This document shows positions 20,391 through 34,900 of a DNA stretch of 64,000 bases, in pieces. The notes beneath the pieces were generated by a model that was not told where the DNA came from, made no database searches, and saw only the letters and a program-made list of their open reading frames with translations. Position 1 is the first letter of the stretch. Each line of letters starts with the position of its first letter. Position numbers and translations under genes: made by a program. This DNA is from Cytospora piceicola (Eukaryota; Ascomycota; Sordariomycetes; Diaporthales; Cytosporaceae), in assembly GCA_023375675.1 (NCBI GenBank), contig JALQBC010000015.1, forward strand, positions 1 to 64,000, in the 5' to 3' direction.

Positions 20391-20960
20391 ACAGAATACG
20401 TAATATATAGTCGGTTTGCCCCGGAAGATCTACGTACGATGCCTCTTATAATCGGTCTGCTATAGTCGGCTTAAGCTATACCGAGTAGGAAAGGCTATAC
20501 GGAAAGAGTATATCGTATACTCGGTCCGCCGCAGGATACGTAATTACTTAAGTAGTAACTGCCTAAGTAATAGCTACAATACTTTTATAGTCGGTCCGCT
20601 ATAGAACACGTAACGTATAGCTATAATACCTTTTATAGTCGGTTTACTATAAAAGATCTATAATAGCTACGATACCTTTACGGTCGGTCTACTACGGTCG
20701 GCTTAAGCTATACCGAGTAGGAAAGGCGATATAAAAGGCTACGATGCCTTTTATAGTCGGTTCGTTATAAAAGACGAAACACGGAATACGTAACGTATAG
20801 CTACGATACTTTTATAGTCGGTCTGCCCCGGAAGATCTATATATAATACTTTTTATAGCTAGTCTGCCTTAAAAGATTTACGATAGTTACGATACCTTTT
20901 ATAGTCGGTCTGCTACAGAACACGTAACTAGTTAAGCTACTTATAGCACTTTTCCTTAAG
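20391..20960. repeat. Left subterminal repeat array
   Basis: Several degenerate copies of a unit containing TATAGTCGGTCTGC, GGCTTAAGCTATACCGAGTA, GGAAAGGC, CTACGATGCC and ATACGTAACGTATAGC, seen for example at 20436-20500 and 20675-20770. The same unit occurs in opposite orientation inside the right end. Subterminal repeats of this kind are usually binding sites for the element's transposase. Confidence 0.7.
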
Positions 20961-21020
20961 ACTAATTTAGCTATAATAGCTATAATAGCTATAATAGCTG
21001 TAATAGCTATAATAGCTATA
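20960..21020. repeat. (AGCTATAAT)n short tandem repeat
   Basis: About six copies of a 9-bp unit AGCTATAAT at the inner edge of the left subterminal region. RIP-type composition. Confidence 0.75.
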
Positions 21021-21056
21021 ATTATAAATACGGTAGTAATTATACAGATATAGCCG

Positions 21057-21315
21057 GTTAGTAAGCTCGCCTTTTAATTTCAGCGACCGGTTTACTAACC
21101 GGTTATATCGATTCGAATATTCGACCGTAACCTTAACCTTAACCTTAACCTTAACCTTAACCTTAACCTTAACCTTAACCTTAACCTCTTAAGTACTTAC
21201 TAACCTAAACGTTAGTAAGCTCGCCTTTTAATTTCAGCGACCGGTTTACTAGCCGGTTATATTAAATTAAATATTATCGACTATAACTATAACCTTAACC
21301 TTAACCTTAACTTTA
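21057..21315. repeat. Duplicated about 154-bp unit ending in a CCTTAA hexamer array
   Basis: The stretch GTTAGTAAGCTCGCC ... CAGCGACCGGTTTACTA(A/G)CCGG occurs at 21057-21107 and again at 21211-21260. Each copy is followed by an array of the hexamer CCTTAA: about nine perfect units at 21131-21187 and a shorter, broken array around 21290-21312. The unit contains an inverted-repeat motif ACCGGTTTACTAACCGGTT. The hexamer is one base away from the ascomycete telomere repeat CCCTAA. Confidence 0.8.
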
Positions 21316-22244
21316 ACCTTAACTACGTTATAATATATACCGATATTAATAAGGTCTATAAACTTATATACAGTTAGATTAAAATAAAGTTAAGGTTAAT
21401 ACTATTAATTAATATATCCTTATTATCGTTTATAAGTATTTATTATATATACGTTTATAAAGTATATTAGGCCGGTCTTTCTTTTAAGATTATATAAAAC
21501 ATTAAAGACTAACTAACTATATAAAGTATATCGTTTCCTTTCTTTAACTTAACGGTAAAAGCCTATTACTCTTTATTAGTAGTTTAGCAGCTTTTATTAT
21601 TAATAGTCTAGCGGTTTTTATCGTTAGTAGTTTAACAGTCCTTATCCTCTTTATCCTCTTCGACAGTAAGCCTTTTACGTTTAAATAATATCGCCTTAAA
21701 AAAACCGCTTTAAAAGATATTAAAAGAAGACCGATTATAAACCTTATAGCTATTAGCTAGCCTAATAGCCGTAAAGCGGGTATAACTATATACTATAGTA
21801 TAATCGATACCGTCGGTAACTTAATAGTTAAATAAGTAGTACTTTTTTTTAACCTCTATTATCTTAGCTTAAACACGTTATTTACGTTTAAGGTATAGCT
21901 TTAACTTATTTTACGTAGCGATTTAGTATATTTTAAAAACGAAGATATAAACGTAGCCTTAATTATCCTTTAAAACTAGGCTAAAGGCGTTAATACCCGG
22001 TATATAAAGCTCTTTAGATATTTTATAAACGTTGTTTATAATAGGGAAGGCTTTATAAAGGACTTTATAAAGGCCGGAGCCGACTAAATGTTATAAGTAT
22101 TTATATATATAAAGGGAATTAGATAATACTTACAGAAAGTTTTAGCTTTACTTAAGTCTCGGGTTTCGGATATTTTATTAATAAAGTGAGTAAGTAATAA
22201 CGTTAGATAAGTTTTATAGTTTTTTAGCTAGGTAGTAATTAGTT

Positions 22245-22475
22245 TAAAAGTAAAAGTATATAAAGTTTAAAAGTAAAAGTATATAAAGTTTAAGAGTAAA
22301 AGTATATAAAGTTTAAGAGTTTTAGGCTGACTAAGAGCACCGATAGTAGATAATTATAATAAGTAACTAACAGATCTTCTCTTTAAAAGTTAAGTATATA
22401 AAGTTTAAGAGTTTTAGCTAACTAAAAGTACCGGGACAATAGATAAATATAATAAGCAACTAACAGATATTTTTT
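22245..22475. repeat. Tandem repeats with AAAGTATATAAAGTTTAAGAG core
   Basis: A short unit of about 26 bp is repeated three or more times at 22245-22320. The last copy starts a longer unit of about 115 bp (TTTAGGCTGACTAAGAG ... AACTAACAGAT) repeated at 22300-22370 and 22405-22470. Both are RIP-mutated. Confidence 0.65.
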
Positions 22476-24689
22476 CGTATAGAATTAGTCTATATTTAAA
22501 ATAACGATATTTTATAGAGAACTATAAAGGTTTAAATTAAAGTTCTTTATTACTTAGAAACACTATATACACTTTACCTTACTGCCGCTAGCTATATAGA
22601 AATAGCAACCCCTATCTATTAAGTAAGTCTTACCTTATAGACAAGTCTTACTTTATAATAATGTCTGATTTACTATCGATAAGTAAAAAGAGAGAGAAAG
22701 ATATTATATAATATATAAAACTTATAGAGTATATAATAGCTAATAGCGCTTTATTTACTTAGCTATTTTTATAGTTTTAGCTACTAAAAACGTTTATTAT
22801 ATATAGGTTTCGGAATTATAAGGTTTCGAAATTATAGATAGCTAGTAATATTTAAAATATATAGTATAAGTAAGAGTTTTAAAAAGGGATTTTCTAACTT
22901 AAGTATCTTCTTATAAATAAGATACTAGCTAAATAAAAAGACAAAAAAAGAGCTAACTAATTAAAGCGATAAAAGCGATATACTAATCGAAATTACTAAA
23001 CGGTATTATACGATTAACAGCCGAAATAAAAGACGTTATATTATACGTTTATTTATTTAACTAAAAGAATTAATTACTTATAATAAGATTTCCTTATAAA
23101 TATATTAAAAACTATATTTAATATATTAAAATAATATTCTATTAAGTATAGAATATACTTAAGAAAATATATACTTTAGTATAAAGTATTTACTTAAGTA
23201 AGTAAAAAAAAAAAAAAGGTAGATAGTTAACCGAGGCGCTTATAAACTAAAGTAACTATTAGCCTAAAGATAATTATAGCTACCTTTACGTATCGTATCT
23301 CTCTTTTAACCTATTAGCTATAAAGGCGATTTAACCTATTAGCTACGAGTTTTATAAGGTTACCTCTTACTATAGAAGTATTAGGTTTTTATTTAATTTA
23401 ATACCTTTAGAATAGTATTAATCTTTAATCTTTTTCTCGGTTCTATATAGCTTATTAGAGTTAGAGATTAATATAGGTTTAAGTTTAGGTTTAGTTTAGT
23501 CCGGTAATGTTTATTAGCGACGGAAATAGCGGTTTATCTCGATATACCTATAAAACGTATACTTTATATACTAAAAGCTATACTTAAATAAGAGGTAACT
23601 TTAACCGGTTATCTAACTTAAGTATAGACGAAAAGGAGGTATATATAGTAGCCGGGGTAGGTACTTAAAACGGTCTATAGTATAAGAACGAAACGGTAGA
23701 ATAGTATAAGGGTATAAACGCGGCTAATATAGCGTAGGTATATAAGTTTAAATAAAAACGGTATAAGACTTTTTAAACGCTTACGTTAATTAAAAGGTAA
23801 CGTTTTAAAGTGCTTATATAATTACTACTTTATTAACTTTAGCTTTAACTATAATAACTACTTATTTAAATACTTAGCTTAGTTAAACGTAAAAGAAGTT
23901 AAACACGAAGGAAGCTAAATACAGAAGAAGCTAAACGTAAAAGATAGATTCCTTACCTCGAGTTAGTTATAAAAGGTAACCTCTTTCGCTACCTTATTAA
24001 AGGTATTAGGTTAAGCTACCCTTACGCTTCCGATTCTAACTAAGACTTCTATATAGAAATAAACAGACTAAAACGATAAAAAAGCTAATATAATTCTACT
24101 TAGCTTTATATATTATATAACTTACCGAAAGTCTACGTATACGGCTATAGCTATAGCTATAGCTACCCGGCTTAAGGTTTATTTTCTATTATAGTATAGC
24201 TTAAAAAAGGTATAAATAGCCGAGGCGATAATAAAGCGATAATAAAAAGCGGTTTAAGTTAAAGGATTTCTTTACGATAAGTCGAAGTAGCTATATTAAA
24301 GAAAGCTTTAGCTAAAACGTTATAAATAAATTATTAGCTAACAATAAGTTTACGATCGTTTAAAAATAGCCTTTCCGCTTAAGCCTTAATTATTAAGCCC
24401 GAAATAGGAAAGCCTTATAAGATACTATCGTATCTTTTATAACTACTTACTAAATATCTCGATAGAGATATAATATAAAAGATAGTATATAAATAAAAAT
24501 ATTACTACTATCTTTAAGATATTATAATATAAACTCCCGGTATTCGGTTTAAAAACTTATAAGTAGCTTAGCTTATTTATATTATTAAAACCCCTCGGCT
24601 TTTAAATATTTAATAAAAAGGCGATAACCTTTTAGTTTATTAAACTAAACGCTATCGGCTTAAATATATTAATTTCTTACCTTAAAGTA

Positions 24690-25085
24690 AAGATAATATA
24701 GCTTTAGCTTAGCCTTTTATACCTTCTCTGTTAAAAGAGCTTACCTTTTATACCTTCTCTACTAAAAGAGCCTTAGCTTAACCTTTTATACCTTCTTTAG
24801 TAAAGGTAAAAGAGCTTACCTCTTATACTTCTACTAAAAGAGCCTTAACTTAGCCTCCTACCTTTTCTTTAATAAAGGTAAAAGAGCTTACCTCCTATAC
24901 TTTTATTAAAAAAGCCTTAGCTTAGCCTTTTACCTTTTCTTTAATAAAGGCAGAAAAGCTTACTTTTTACACCTCTGCTAAAAAAGCCTTAGCTTAACCT
25001 TCTACCTTTTCTTTAATAAAAGTAGAAAAGCTCGCCTTTTATACCTTTACTAATAAAGCCTTAGCTTAGCCTTTTATACCTTTTC
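24690..25085. repeat. Tandem repeat array, about 65-75 bp unit
   Basis: About six degenerate copies of a unit reading GCCTTAGCTTAGCCTTTTA, CCTTTTCTTTAATAAAGGTA, AAAGAGCTTACCTC. Copies differ mainly by transitions. On either strand the array may have been a repetitive coding region before RIP, but no frame survives. Confidence 0.75.
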
Positions 25086-25247
25086 TGTTAAAAGAACTTT
25101 ATAAAGAAATCGTAAAAATATCTATCTTTAATAGATTCCTCGACTTAAGATTAAAGTATAGTTTTACCTTACCGGCACTTATATAGATAGATTATTTTTT
25201 ACGAAAACTTTATATCGAAATAGTTAAATATAACTTATTTACAATAA

Positions 25248-25372
25248 AATTAATATTTATAAACTCGGCTAAAAACGATAAAATATCGGCGTTTATAAAC
25301 TCGGCTAAAGATAATAAAATATCGGCGTTTATAAACTCGGCTAAAGATAATAAGATATCGGCGTTTACAGAA
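25248..25372. repeat. Tandem repeat, about 40 bp, three to four copies
   Basis: Copies of GTTTATAAACTCGGCTAAA followed by GATAATAAAATATCGGC lie head to tail. They differ by single transitions. Confidence 0.8.
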
Positions 25373-28300
25373 TAAACGTTATATAGTATATAAATACCGA
25401 GCGAGATAAATTCGTTAAATTAACTTTATTTTAGTAGTAAATATAAACCCGCTTTAAATAACTAAAAACGATATTATCTTAGTCGATATATAGTCTTCCT
25501 TCGAAGGGCTAGTGTTCGAGAATACCGAATAGATCGAGTAAGTTATTTTACTTTATACCTTAATAAAAACTAACTAGTCTGTTACCTTAAATAGTCTATT
25601 AAACTTAAAAATAATAATTTTAACCTTTTCGATATTCTTTAAATAAAAGTATAACTACTGCCGGATAATAAACGATAACCTATTATCTTTTATAGACGGT
25701 ATATTCTATATAAAGTAAAAGAAGGTTTTTAAAAGCTAGCTAAGCTATTATTATCTCGGTATTATTATACTTAACGGTAATCCTTTCTATCCGGGCCGCT
25801 ATTATAAAAGCCTCGAATACGTTATAATAGACCTTTATACGTAGCTTAATAACCCTAATAACTACTTTAAAAAGACCGAGAAGCTAATAGTTCGGGTTTA
25901 TAATCTTTAACTATATAATCTTTTAGCTTAAATTAAACGGCGTTATAACAATATCTTCCCCTACTAAAGCAATAGCGAATATAACTAAAGTACGTTTCTC
26001 TTTATATTAACGTAATAAACTATTTATAAAGCAGAACTAACTTTAACGTATAAGCTAATAGGTCGGAACGTTTATTAGAAGTTAAAGGATTAACTATAGT
26101 AAAATTTATTAAGACTAACTTATATTTAAGATATATATATAAGTTTAAACGCTTTATATAAAATAATTACTTTTACCTTAGATATTCTTAAAGGTTATTA
26201 ATAAGATAAAGCTTAATAGATAATAATATAAATTATATACTCTATACTTATATATATTCTTTTTATATATATATAAACGGACTAAATTCCGGATCGGTTC
26301 TCTTTTTACTTTATTAATTTAATATAATATATAGTTATATTTAAAAGATATAATATATATATTATTACCTATACTTACCTTCGGCTAGTTTCTATAAAAA
26401 CCTAACTTCTTTCGGCTCGTTATAAATTATAATAGCTTTAAAGACTTAAGGTATTTATAGGCCGAGAAGAAAAAAGGTATAGCTTACTATACTAAAGTTT
26501 ATTATAAGGTTTATTATCGATTTATACTAGCTTTTAATTATCTCTCTCTTATATAATTTATAGTTTTAAATCTAATACTATACGAGAAGCTAACGCTATA
26601 GTAATAACTAGCTAATAAACTCCTTTTTTTATATTTAAAACGGCTTTACCTTATTTATAGGTTTTAAAAAAATATAAATAAAAGCTATATATAAATATTA
26701 ACTTTAAAGCGTTACTACTATAGTTACTTCTTTAAATCCTATTCCTTTATATAATACTACTTAAACCCTATACTTAATACCTATTCTACCTTTTTAGCTA
26801 TTAAATTACTCGGTAATAGCTTAAACGATATCTTTAAGTACTACTTTTACCTTATCGTCGAAGCTTAAACTTCGATAAGCCGGGTTATTTTTAAAGTATC
26901 GTTATAATAAAAGAAAAGGTAACCTTAATAGGTAAAGACCCTTATAAAAGACTTAATAATAGTATAGAAAGGATAGAAAAACTATAGCCGGTCGACTCTC
27001 TTTTAAATCCCCGATAAGTAATAAAGCTAGCTAAGATCTATAGCGATAATAACGCCGAATAAGACCGGTAGCTTATACTTAAACGAAAGAAATATATACT
27101 ACTATAGTCGTAGCGTTTTTAAGCCTTCCGGTATACTTTTAAACTCTTTTAATACTTAAATTTAAAGTAAGACGCGTTTAAAGGTTATTAAGGCCGTATA
27201 CTATCTTATATTAGCCGTTCACTTATATACCGAAAGGGCCGACGTACTTAAAGGAAATAAAGCGGTTTATACTTTAAATATATTAATAAGATAGGTAGTT
27301 TACTTCGGTATAGTAAAAAGACGTAGTTATAGTATTTCGTTTTACTTTAGTTAATATAATACAGCTTTTAAATAAGATAGTTAAGATTAATATAGAACGA
27401 GTTATAGTATAAATAGCTACCGTTATACTTAATAAACGGCTTATACTTAACTAAGTTATCGAGTTAGATCTTGCTTTATAGCTAGTATTCTGTTAAGAAT
27501 TAAGCTAACGCTTTAAATAATATAGTAATATAGTTCCTTTCTTTATAAAACTTTATATTATTAGTATTATATCGGCTTTAAGGTAAATAACTTATTATAT
27601 AAGGTACGACTAGCTTTAAGTACGTTACCGGCTTAAAATTCTACGTTAAGGTTTCCGATAATACCGCTTCTTACTTAAAGGTTAAAAAAACGTATATACT
27701 AGAATACTTACGTATAACGCCTTATAAGTTTATTAGCTTAACTATATATTAGTCTAGCCTTTACTTCGTTTTATATATAAGCTAAAAGACCTCTTTTTAC
27801 TACGTAAAGACTTTATTCGACTATTTAATATTATAGATAGGTATAACTTTAAAGTAATTCTTATAGTAGTCTTAGCGCTTCTTTAAAACGTAAGTCTTAA
27901 AGTTTATACTAAAACCGACTAAATAGTCGTTTAAATACTTTAAAAGGCTACCGATAGGAATATAACGGAATACTTTATTACTACTATAGTTATAAGCTAG
28001 CGGCTAAATTTATTTTTTATAAGGCTATATTACTAAAAGGTCGACGGTAATAAAAGTATAGCTTATAGCTTTACTGTAAACCTTTTATTAATATTGTATA
28101 TATATATAACGCTATAGATTCTATAGCTATAAGAAAGGCTTTTTATAAAAGGTATTATCGAGCCGCCTCTTGTAGTACTAATATATTAAGCCTTATTTAT
28201 CGTTTATAATAACGTTATAATACCGGGTAAGAGGCTTTTTATACTTCCCGGCGTTATAGTTAAATACCTTTAACCTTTAACGTTATTAAAGTATCCGATA

Positions 28301-31049
28301 GTTACTTATAACTATTTTTAAAGTTAAAATACCTCGAGTGTTGTTTTAATTTATTATTATAGTAATCGGAACGTTTAACCTTACTACTTATAATAGTAAT
28401 AGTTTTATATAGCTTTTAAAAAACTATAGTTTAGTTAAAAATACTTTTATTTATTAAGGTATATATACGTTTATTATAACTCTTTTATATAATTTAATAT
28501 AAGTAATTTATTAAGTTCGAGTTTTTTTATAATAAAGAGCGTAATTATCTTTTATACCGGAAATATACTTTAAAAGACTAATAATATAGTATATAAGTAT
28601 AACTATAAATAAGCGGTAAGGTATAAAAACACCGATATATAATAATATTAAATAAGATTCTTTTATTTCTTACTTATTTAAAACTTCTTACTTAATTTAA
28701 AGGTTATTCTATAGGCGGTGTTAATAATTAACGAAATATAATAAATATAATAACTTACCTTTACTTACTACTTTATCCGGTGTTTTTTAAAATAGCTATA
28801 ATTTTAAATAGGCCGAGCGGCTATCTTTAATTTATAATATATAAAAAACTATAAACGATATAGTAGTAGTTTTCGGCTTATACTTTAAGTATATAAAGAA
28901 AGATAAAGTTATTAATAAAGCCGACTTATATACTAGTTATACCGGTTAGCTTTTTTATAGTCGTAGTTTTTAAAGTATCGGCGATATATATATAATAGAA
29001 CTTCCGGATATCGTTTTCGTCCTTTTTTAACTTACGCCAGAAAAGGTTTATAAAGTAATCGAGACTTAGCTAGTCGAAGGCTTTATCTGTAACCTACTTC
29101 TTCTCTATATTCGAAAAGATAAAGGTATCCTTTTCGGACTTATTCTACTCGGAATATAAAATAGTATAAAATACCTTAGTATTAAGGTATAAAGGCTTAA
29201 TCTAAAACCGTATAATATTATCGACGTCTTTATTACGGATAAAACTATCGTTTAATATAGTTAACGGCTTTATACTCGAAAAGATAGATCTAAAATATAT
29301 TAGTATTAGTTTATAAGATAATAAGAGTTAAGACTTATATAAAAGATATAAGACTTTAAAGACGAGATTTTAAATAGTAAGAGATATAAAGGCGACGACG
29401 ATATATAAGTTTAAAACGATAAGATACGAGATAAAAGGCAATACTAAAGATATATTAGAAAGGAGGTAATATAAAAGACGTTAAAGTATACTGTTATATA
29501 GTTTTTATTTATATAGCTATAAGTGTTCTCTATTCTTTATTTATCTGTTAAAGACTAACGTTAAAGTACTTTAAGCGGCTAACCTCGAAATACTTTAATA
29601 TTAACCTTTTTAATAGTAACTATATTAACTTTACGATTTACGTCTCTTCCGGTATTTTAGTTACTTAATAGTAAGGTATTATAAGTAGTTAACTTTATAA
29701 TACCTTATTACTAAGTAAACGTAATATTAAAAAAAGACTAAATACTGTTGTTATATCTATTTTAAACCCGCTTAAAGTATATACCTGTTTTTATTATAAG
29801 TCCGACTAACTACGTTATAGTTTAATAATTCTAGATTATATTAAATATTATAACTAAGCGGCTAACTTTAAAAACTATACCTAATACGTTTTTTAATCGT
29901 ATTATCCGAGACTATCTCTTTTAATCTTTTTAATTTAAATAGCGGATATAATATTACGTTATCTTAACGTATCTATATATACGTACTTAAGATACTATAC
30001 TAGCGGAAGCTAAACCTTAATAGCCCGGATAGTTTGTTTATTTAGTACCTTCTCGCCGGTAGATTTAATCTTACTAGGTAGTTTATTTTATATCTAGGTG
30101 TAATCTCGCCGAGTAGTTCTTATATCTAGCTATAATCTTATCGAGTAAATATAATCTCGTTAAGTGCTTTTTAGTCTCTTTATCTATAAATTCGTAAGTA
30201 TAAAGAATAAAGGTATTTAGTTATAAAAGCTTCCGGTAATAATCTCGCCGGAAGTTTACTTATTTATCTATACCGTAGTATCGTTAAGTATAAACGATAA
30301 GGCGTACGTTCTCCGGCTATATATTTATATTTTATTTAATAATAATAATTACTTCCGACGGTAATTTTATTAAGTATAAGGAAGAAGGTTTACCTGGCTA
30401 TAAGGTATTATAAGAAAGAAGGTGTCTAATAATAATAACTGCTTTCGGCGGTAATCTCGTTAAGTATAAGGAAGTATAATAATAAGCTATAAGTAAAAAA
30501 AGGTGTTTAATAATAATAAATACTTTAACTTATTGTTATATAGCTTAGAATTAGCTATATATATTATTACCGATAGCGAGATTTATATTAACAGACCTTT
30601 AGTTCCGCTTTTTACTTAGTTATAAAAACCGGTTTTTATATACGATATTCTGCTTTAATAAAATGTTTAAACTTATAGACTATACGCTTTTACCTATATT
30701 TTTTTACGCGATAGTTATTACTTTCTTATATTATAAGTTTAAATATTTAACTTTATAAGCTAAAGTTATTACCGGCGTATTTATATATATAGACTATTAT
30801 TTTCTTAATAAGTTTAAATCGGCTTTCGTTATTTTCGTATATAATAAACTAATATTTTATTATAAAATAGTGTTTATATACCGGCTATTATAAGGAAAAG
30901 TGTTTAATAGGTTTTTACTACCTATATCTTATTATAAAAGCGGCTACGAACAGTAAGCTTAGCCTTTTAAAACGACGGTATATAATATATAGATATAAAT
31001 CTACTATCGTATATCTCGCTTTACTTATTAAATACTTTTTAAACCTTAT

Positions 31050-31215
31050 TAGCTATCTATATCTTTCTGTCTATATCTTTTTATCTATATCTTTCTGTCT
31101 ATATCTTTCTGTTTATATCTTTCTGTTTATATCTTTCTATTTATATTTTTCTGTTTATATCTTTCTGTTTATATCTTTCTGTCTATATCTTTCTATTTAT
31201 ATCTTCCCTATTTAT
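31050..31215. repeat. 15-bp minisatellite TATATCTTTCTGTCT
   Basis: About eleven copies of a 15-bp unit (TATATCTTTCTGTTT / TATATCTTTCTATTT variants). The variation is at one or two positions only, so the array expanded late or was little altered after RIP. Confidence 0.85.
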
Positions 31216-31639
31216 ATCCTCGTTATCTATATAAGCCTTCCCGTTCTTACCCTTTTAAAACGCTATCGTAACTATTAGGCCGACTTCCTTCGCGACCTAA
31301 AGCAAAGGAATAAAAATCGTAGCCTTTTACTTACCTTTAACGGCCTTACCTATAACTATAATAATTATATTACCTTCTAGGCTATCTACAACTTAAACGT
31401 CTTATAGTCTTTTTATATAATAGTATTCCCTTTTATCCGTCTTACCGTCTCCTTTAAGAAGGATAGTATAGTCGAAAATACTTAAAAACGCTTTAAAGTA
31501 AGATATAGTAATATAGAAAAGAAGAACGTTCTCTTTACTATTATATATACTATTATAAACGTAGCTAGGTTACGCTACTTAGATAAGTTTAAAATATATA
31601 GCTTAATCGATATCGTTAATAAAGCTATAAACGATAACT

Positions 31640-31990
31640 CGACTAACTCTTTCCGGAGAACTATAAACGGTAACTTAACTAATACCTTCGGAGTTATAAA
31701 CAGAAACTTAACTAACGCCTTAAAAACTATAGATAAAAAGCCGACTAGTGCCTCCGGAATAGCTATAAACGGCCTAATTAACTTCGGAATAGCTATAAAC
31801 AGCCTAACTAACTTCGGAATAGCTATAGACGGCTTAACTAATACCTTTAAAAAGATTATAAATAAAAACTTAACTAACGCCTTTAAAACGATTATAAATA
31901 ACGCCTTCGGAACAACTATAGATAATACTCTTAGGAAAACTATAAATAAAAGGCCGACTTATACGCTTAACGGAACGTATACCTTTAAAA
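31640..31990. repeat. Tandem array, about 33-48 bp unit with AACTATAAACGG...ACTAACGCCT
   Basis: Repeated units such as TTCGGAATAGCTATAAACGG and CTTAACTAACGCCTTT. Read forward they give a Thr/Asn/Ser-rich repetitive peptide broken by stops, as expected for a repetitive protein domain after RIP. Confidence 0.65.
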
Positions 31991-34900
31991 AGCCTATACG
32001 TCCCGGCTTTAACGTCGATACTAAAAATACTTTAGCCCTAGCTATTAATTTCCTAGCCGAACTACTTATTAAGTCTTACTAAGTAAGTCTCCTTTATATA
32101 AGGTTAATAGCTTAGCTAATATAAATAATAACCGGAAAACCTTTTTATCGTATTTAATAATAAGGTAAAGGGCTTTAGTATAAAGACTGTCCGGAAGGGT
32201 AAAATACTAAAGGGCTAAGCTATTACTTATATCGAAGCTAGTAAAGCTATTAAGAAGATAGCAGTTAAAACCGACCTCGATACTTTTAGCTAAAAGCGTA
32301 TAGTCGATATAGTTAAGTCTATTAGTAAGTCTTTACATATTCTTATAAAAACGGCTACCGTTATAATACTAGTATATCGCCTTTATTTAGCTTAAAAGGC
32401 CGAAGCTAATATCGTATAAAACGATAGTAATAACAGGTAAAGTAAAAGAAATAAAGCTTAATAGTATATTTAGTTTTTAATACTAGCCGATAAGTCGTAC
32501 CTTTTAAACGGCTTAAATCTTATATATATATATAGATACAGAATTATAAGTAGTACTTTTTTTTACTTTAGTTTTATTTTAAAGTAACGGTTTTAATACT
32601 TATTTTAGTTTAATATATTATAAACTGTTTTTAACCTAGAAATTTTATCTTAAATCTATAAAAAGGTTACAGCTTATTAATTAACCGGCCGAATAATTAA
32701 TAGTTTTAATTATAAGAAGTATATTCTTAACCTAACGTAATAACTATAACTACTCTATTATATTTAATACTCTTAATATTATAATTAAAGGTCGTAGGAA
32801 ATAGCCGTTCGGTATCGAATATAGTTATATAACCGCTTACTAGAATTTAGGTAAGGAGTTTATAAATTCGATAACCTACTATAAAGTTTAAAACTAAATA
32901 ACTAAATAATTAATCTATTTACTATAAAGGGGCTTGTTTATAACATTTAAGCTAATTATAATATCGCTATTACTATAAAGCTTCTTTAGCTTTTTAGTAT
33001 AGTTATTTTTTTCCCGGTTATAAGTAGTTATATTAATATATATACCCGAGTAGTAGGCTAAACCGGTTTTTTTCTCTTTTAATCGTTAAAACTACTATAA
33101 TCTTAAGATAGCGCTCTTATATACTAAGGCCGTAAATAATTTAAACGATAAAATACCCTTTTACGCTTAAGCGTAAAGTACTATAGGCGCTATAAAAATC
33201 GAGGCTATAGCCGTTAAACCTATAGCTAAAGCCCTTTTAGATTTATAGGTTTATCGCTTATAAGCTTAAAACGAAGGTTCCGGAAGGAGTTATAAGTATA
33301 TTTAAACTCTTATCTCCGCTCTTCTCGAGTAGCGTTAGCTATTTCGATACCGAACTTACAACTAAAGCGCCTTAAAGTATTATTATCGGCTTCCGCTTAC
33401 TACTTAGCCTTAAGTTTAAAGGCCTTTTTTAATACTATATCTGCTAGTATAAAACCTTTATTATTATCGACTTCGCTACTTAAAAAAGTAACTTCGTTAT
33501 TTTTATTAAAAAGACTATCGTTTATTATAATATCTCCGTCTTTACCTTTTTTATTTACTATAAAGATAATAAAAAGAAAAAACATAAAAGGTTTATACTA
33601 GTTATCTCTGTTTTTACTTTCTTCGCCTTCCTTTACTATAATAAAAAGAAAAGCTACTACTATAAAAGCGATAAAAAAAATAGACGTAAAAGGTTTTTAT
33701 TATATAACTTAACTAGGCTATAATATACTAAAGAAAAGAGTAAGCTATCGATAGTAACGAGCCTTTCTATAGTATATATAGTTAACGTAGGTATTACTAG
33801 TATAAAACTTAATCTTTAAACCGTCTGCCTTGTTTAAGTTAATATAACATTTAATAAAAAGACTATTACCTTTTATATACTATCGGTAAAAACCGAGTAT
33901 ATAAATACCTGTAATTTATATAAATAAGGTAACGAAGTTTTTAACTTAATATATACCTCGGCTATTACTTATACTCTATAAACGAAAACAGGTGTTTTAT
34001 CGTAGGTTATAAATAACCGCGTTTATAGCCGGTAAGTCGAGCTATAATACTATTAATAAAAAAGGAAAGGAGAAAAAGGATAATACTTACTAATTACTTA
34101 ACCTTATAATTTATTAAGTAATAGTTACCCGGAAATCTTATAACTAAATCTAAATACTTTGCTTTAATAACCTTTTAAGCAGATCTTAATATAACTAAGG
34201 CCTTTAAGTAATAATATTAATTAAAATATAACCGTTTAGTAAACCGGTCGATAAAGTTTAGTAATAAATTTACTAAAACCTTACTTTAAAGAACTTATAA
34301 TTTAAAAAAGTACTAAAAGAGGTAGTAGAGTTAAAGGTTACAGAAGGGGCGATAAAAAACATTATTAAATAAGTAATTAATTTAAACAGTATTAAAATAT
34401 ATATATTAAGAAAGTATATTATACTTACTAAAAGATTAAAAAAAAGGTTAACTATAATATTTATTATTAAAAAACGTTAAACGTTAATATTTTACTATAG
34501 TTTAATATAACGTTTATATAGTTAAAGTAACCGGTTTAGTAACCGGTCGCGTTATTATAGTAATACGTTACTATATAGGTAACTATAGTAATATACGTCT
34601 TAAATCTAAGTACTAACTATATTTATAATACAGCTAGTAGTATAGCTTTTATATAGCTAATATAACCGGTTCGGCTACCGGTTACGTTATTATAATAACG
34701 TATTTTTATATAAGTTATAACTATTATATTAAATAGTTAGGTTATAAACATCGTAGTAGTATTATATATATAATTTTAATTTAAGCTATTAAAACCTATT
34801 ATATTATATACCTTACTTAAATTTAAATTAAGTATAAAATATAGATCTGTAGAAACTAGCTCTTTAGCGTTTACTTAAAGGTTTTTAAAAACCTTTAGGC

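Noticed and set aside
21131..21187. An interstitial telomere tract
   Set aside because: The unit is CCTTAA, not CCCTAA, and it belongs to a duplicated unit inside the element; kept only as a possible RIP derivative.
31050..31215. CRISPR-like array
   Set aside because: Head-to-tail 15-bp units without spacers in a eukaryotic genome; it is a minisatellite.
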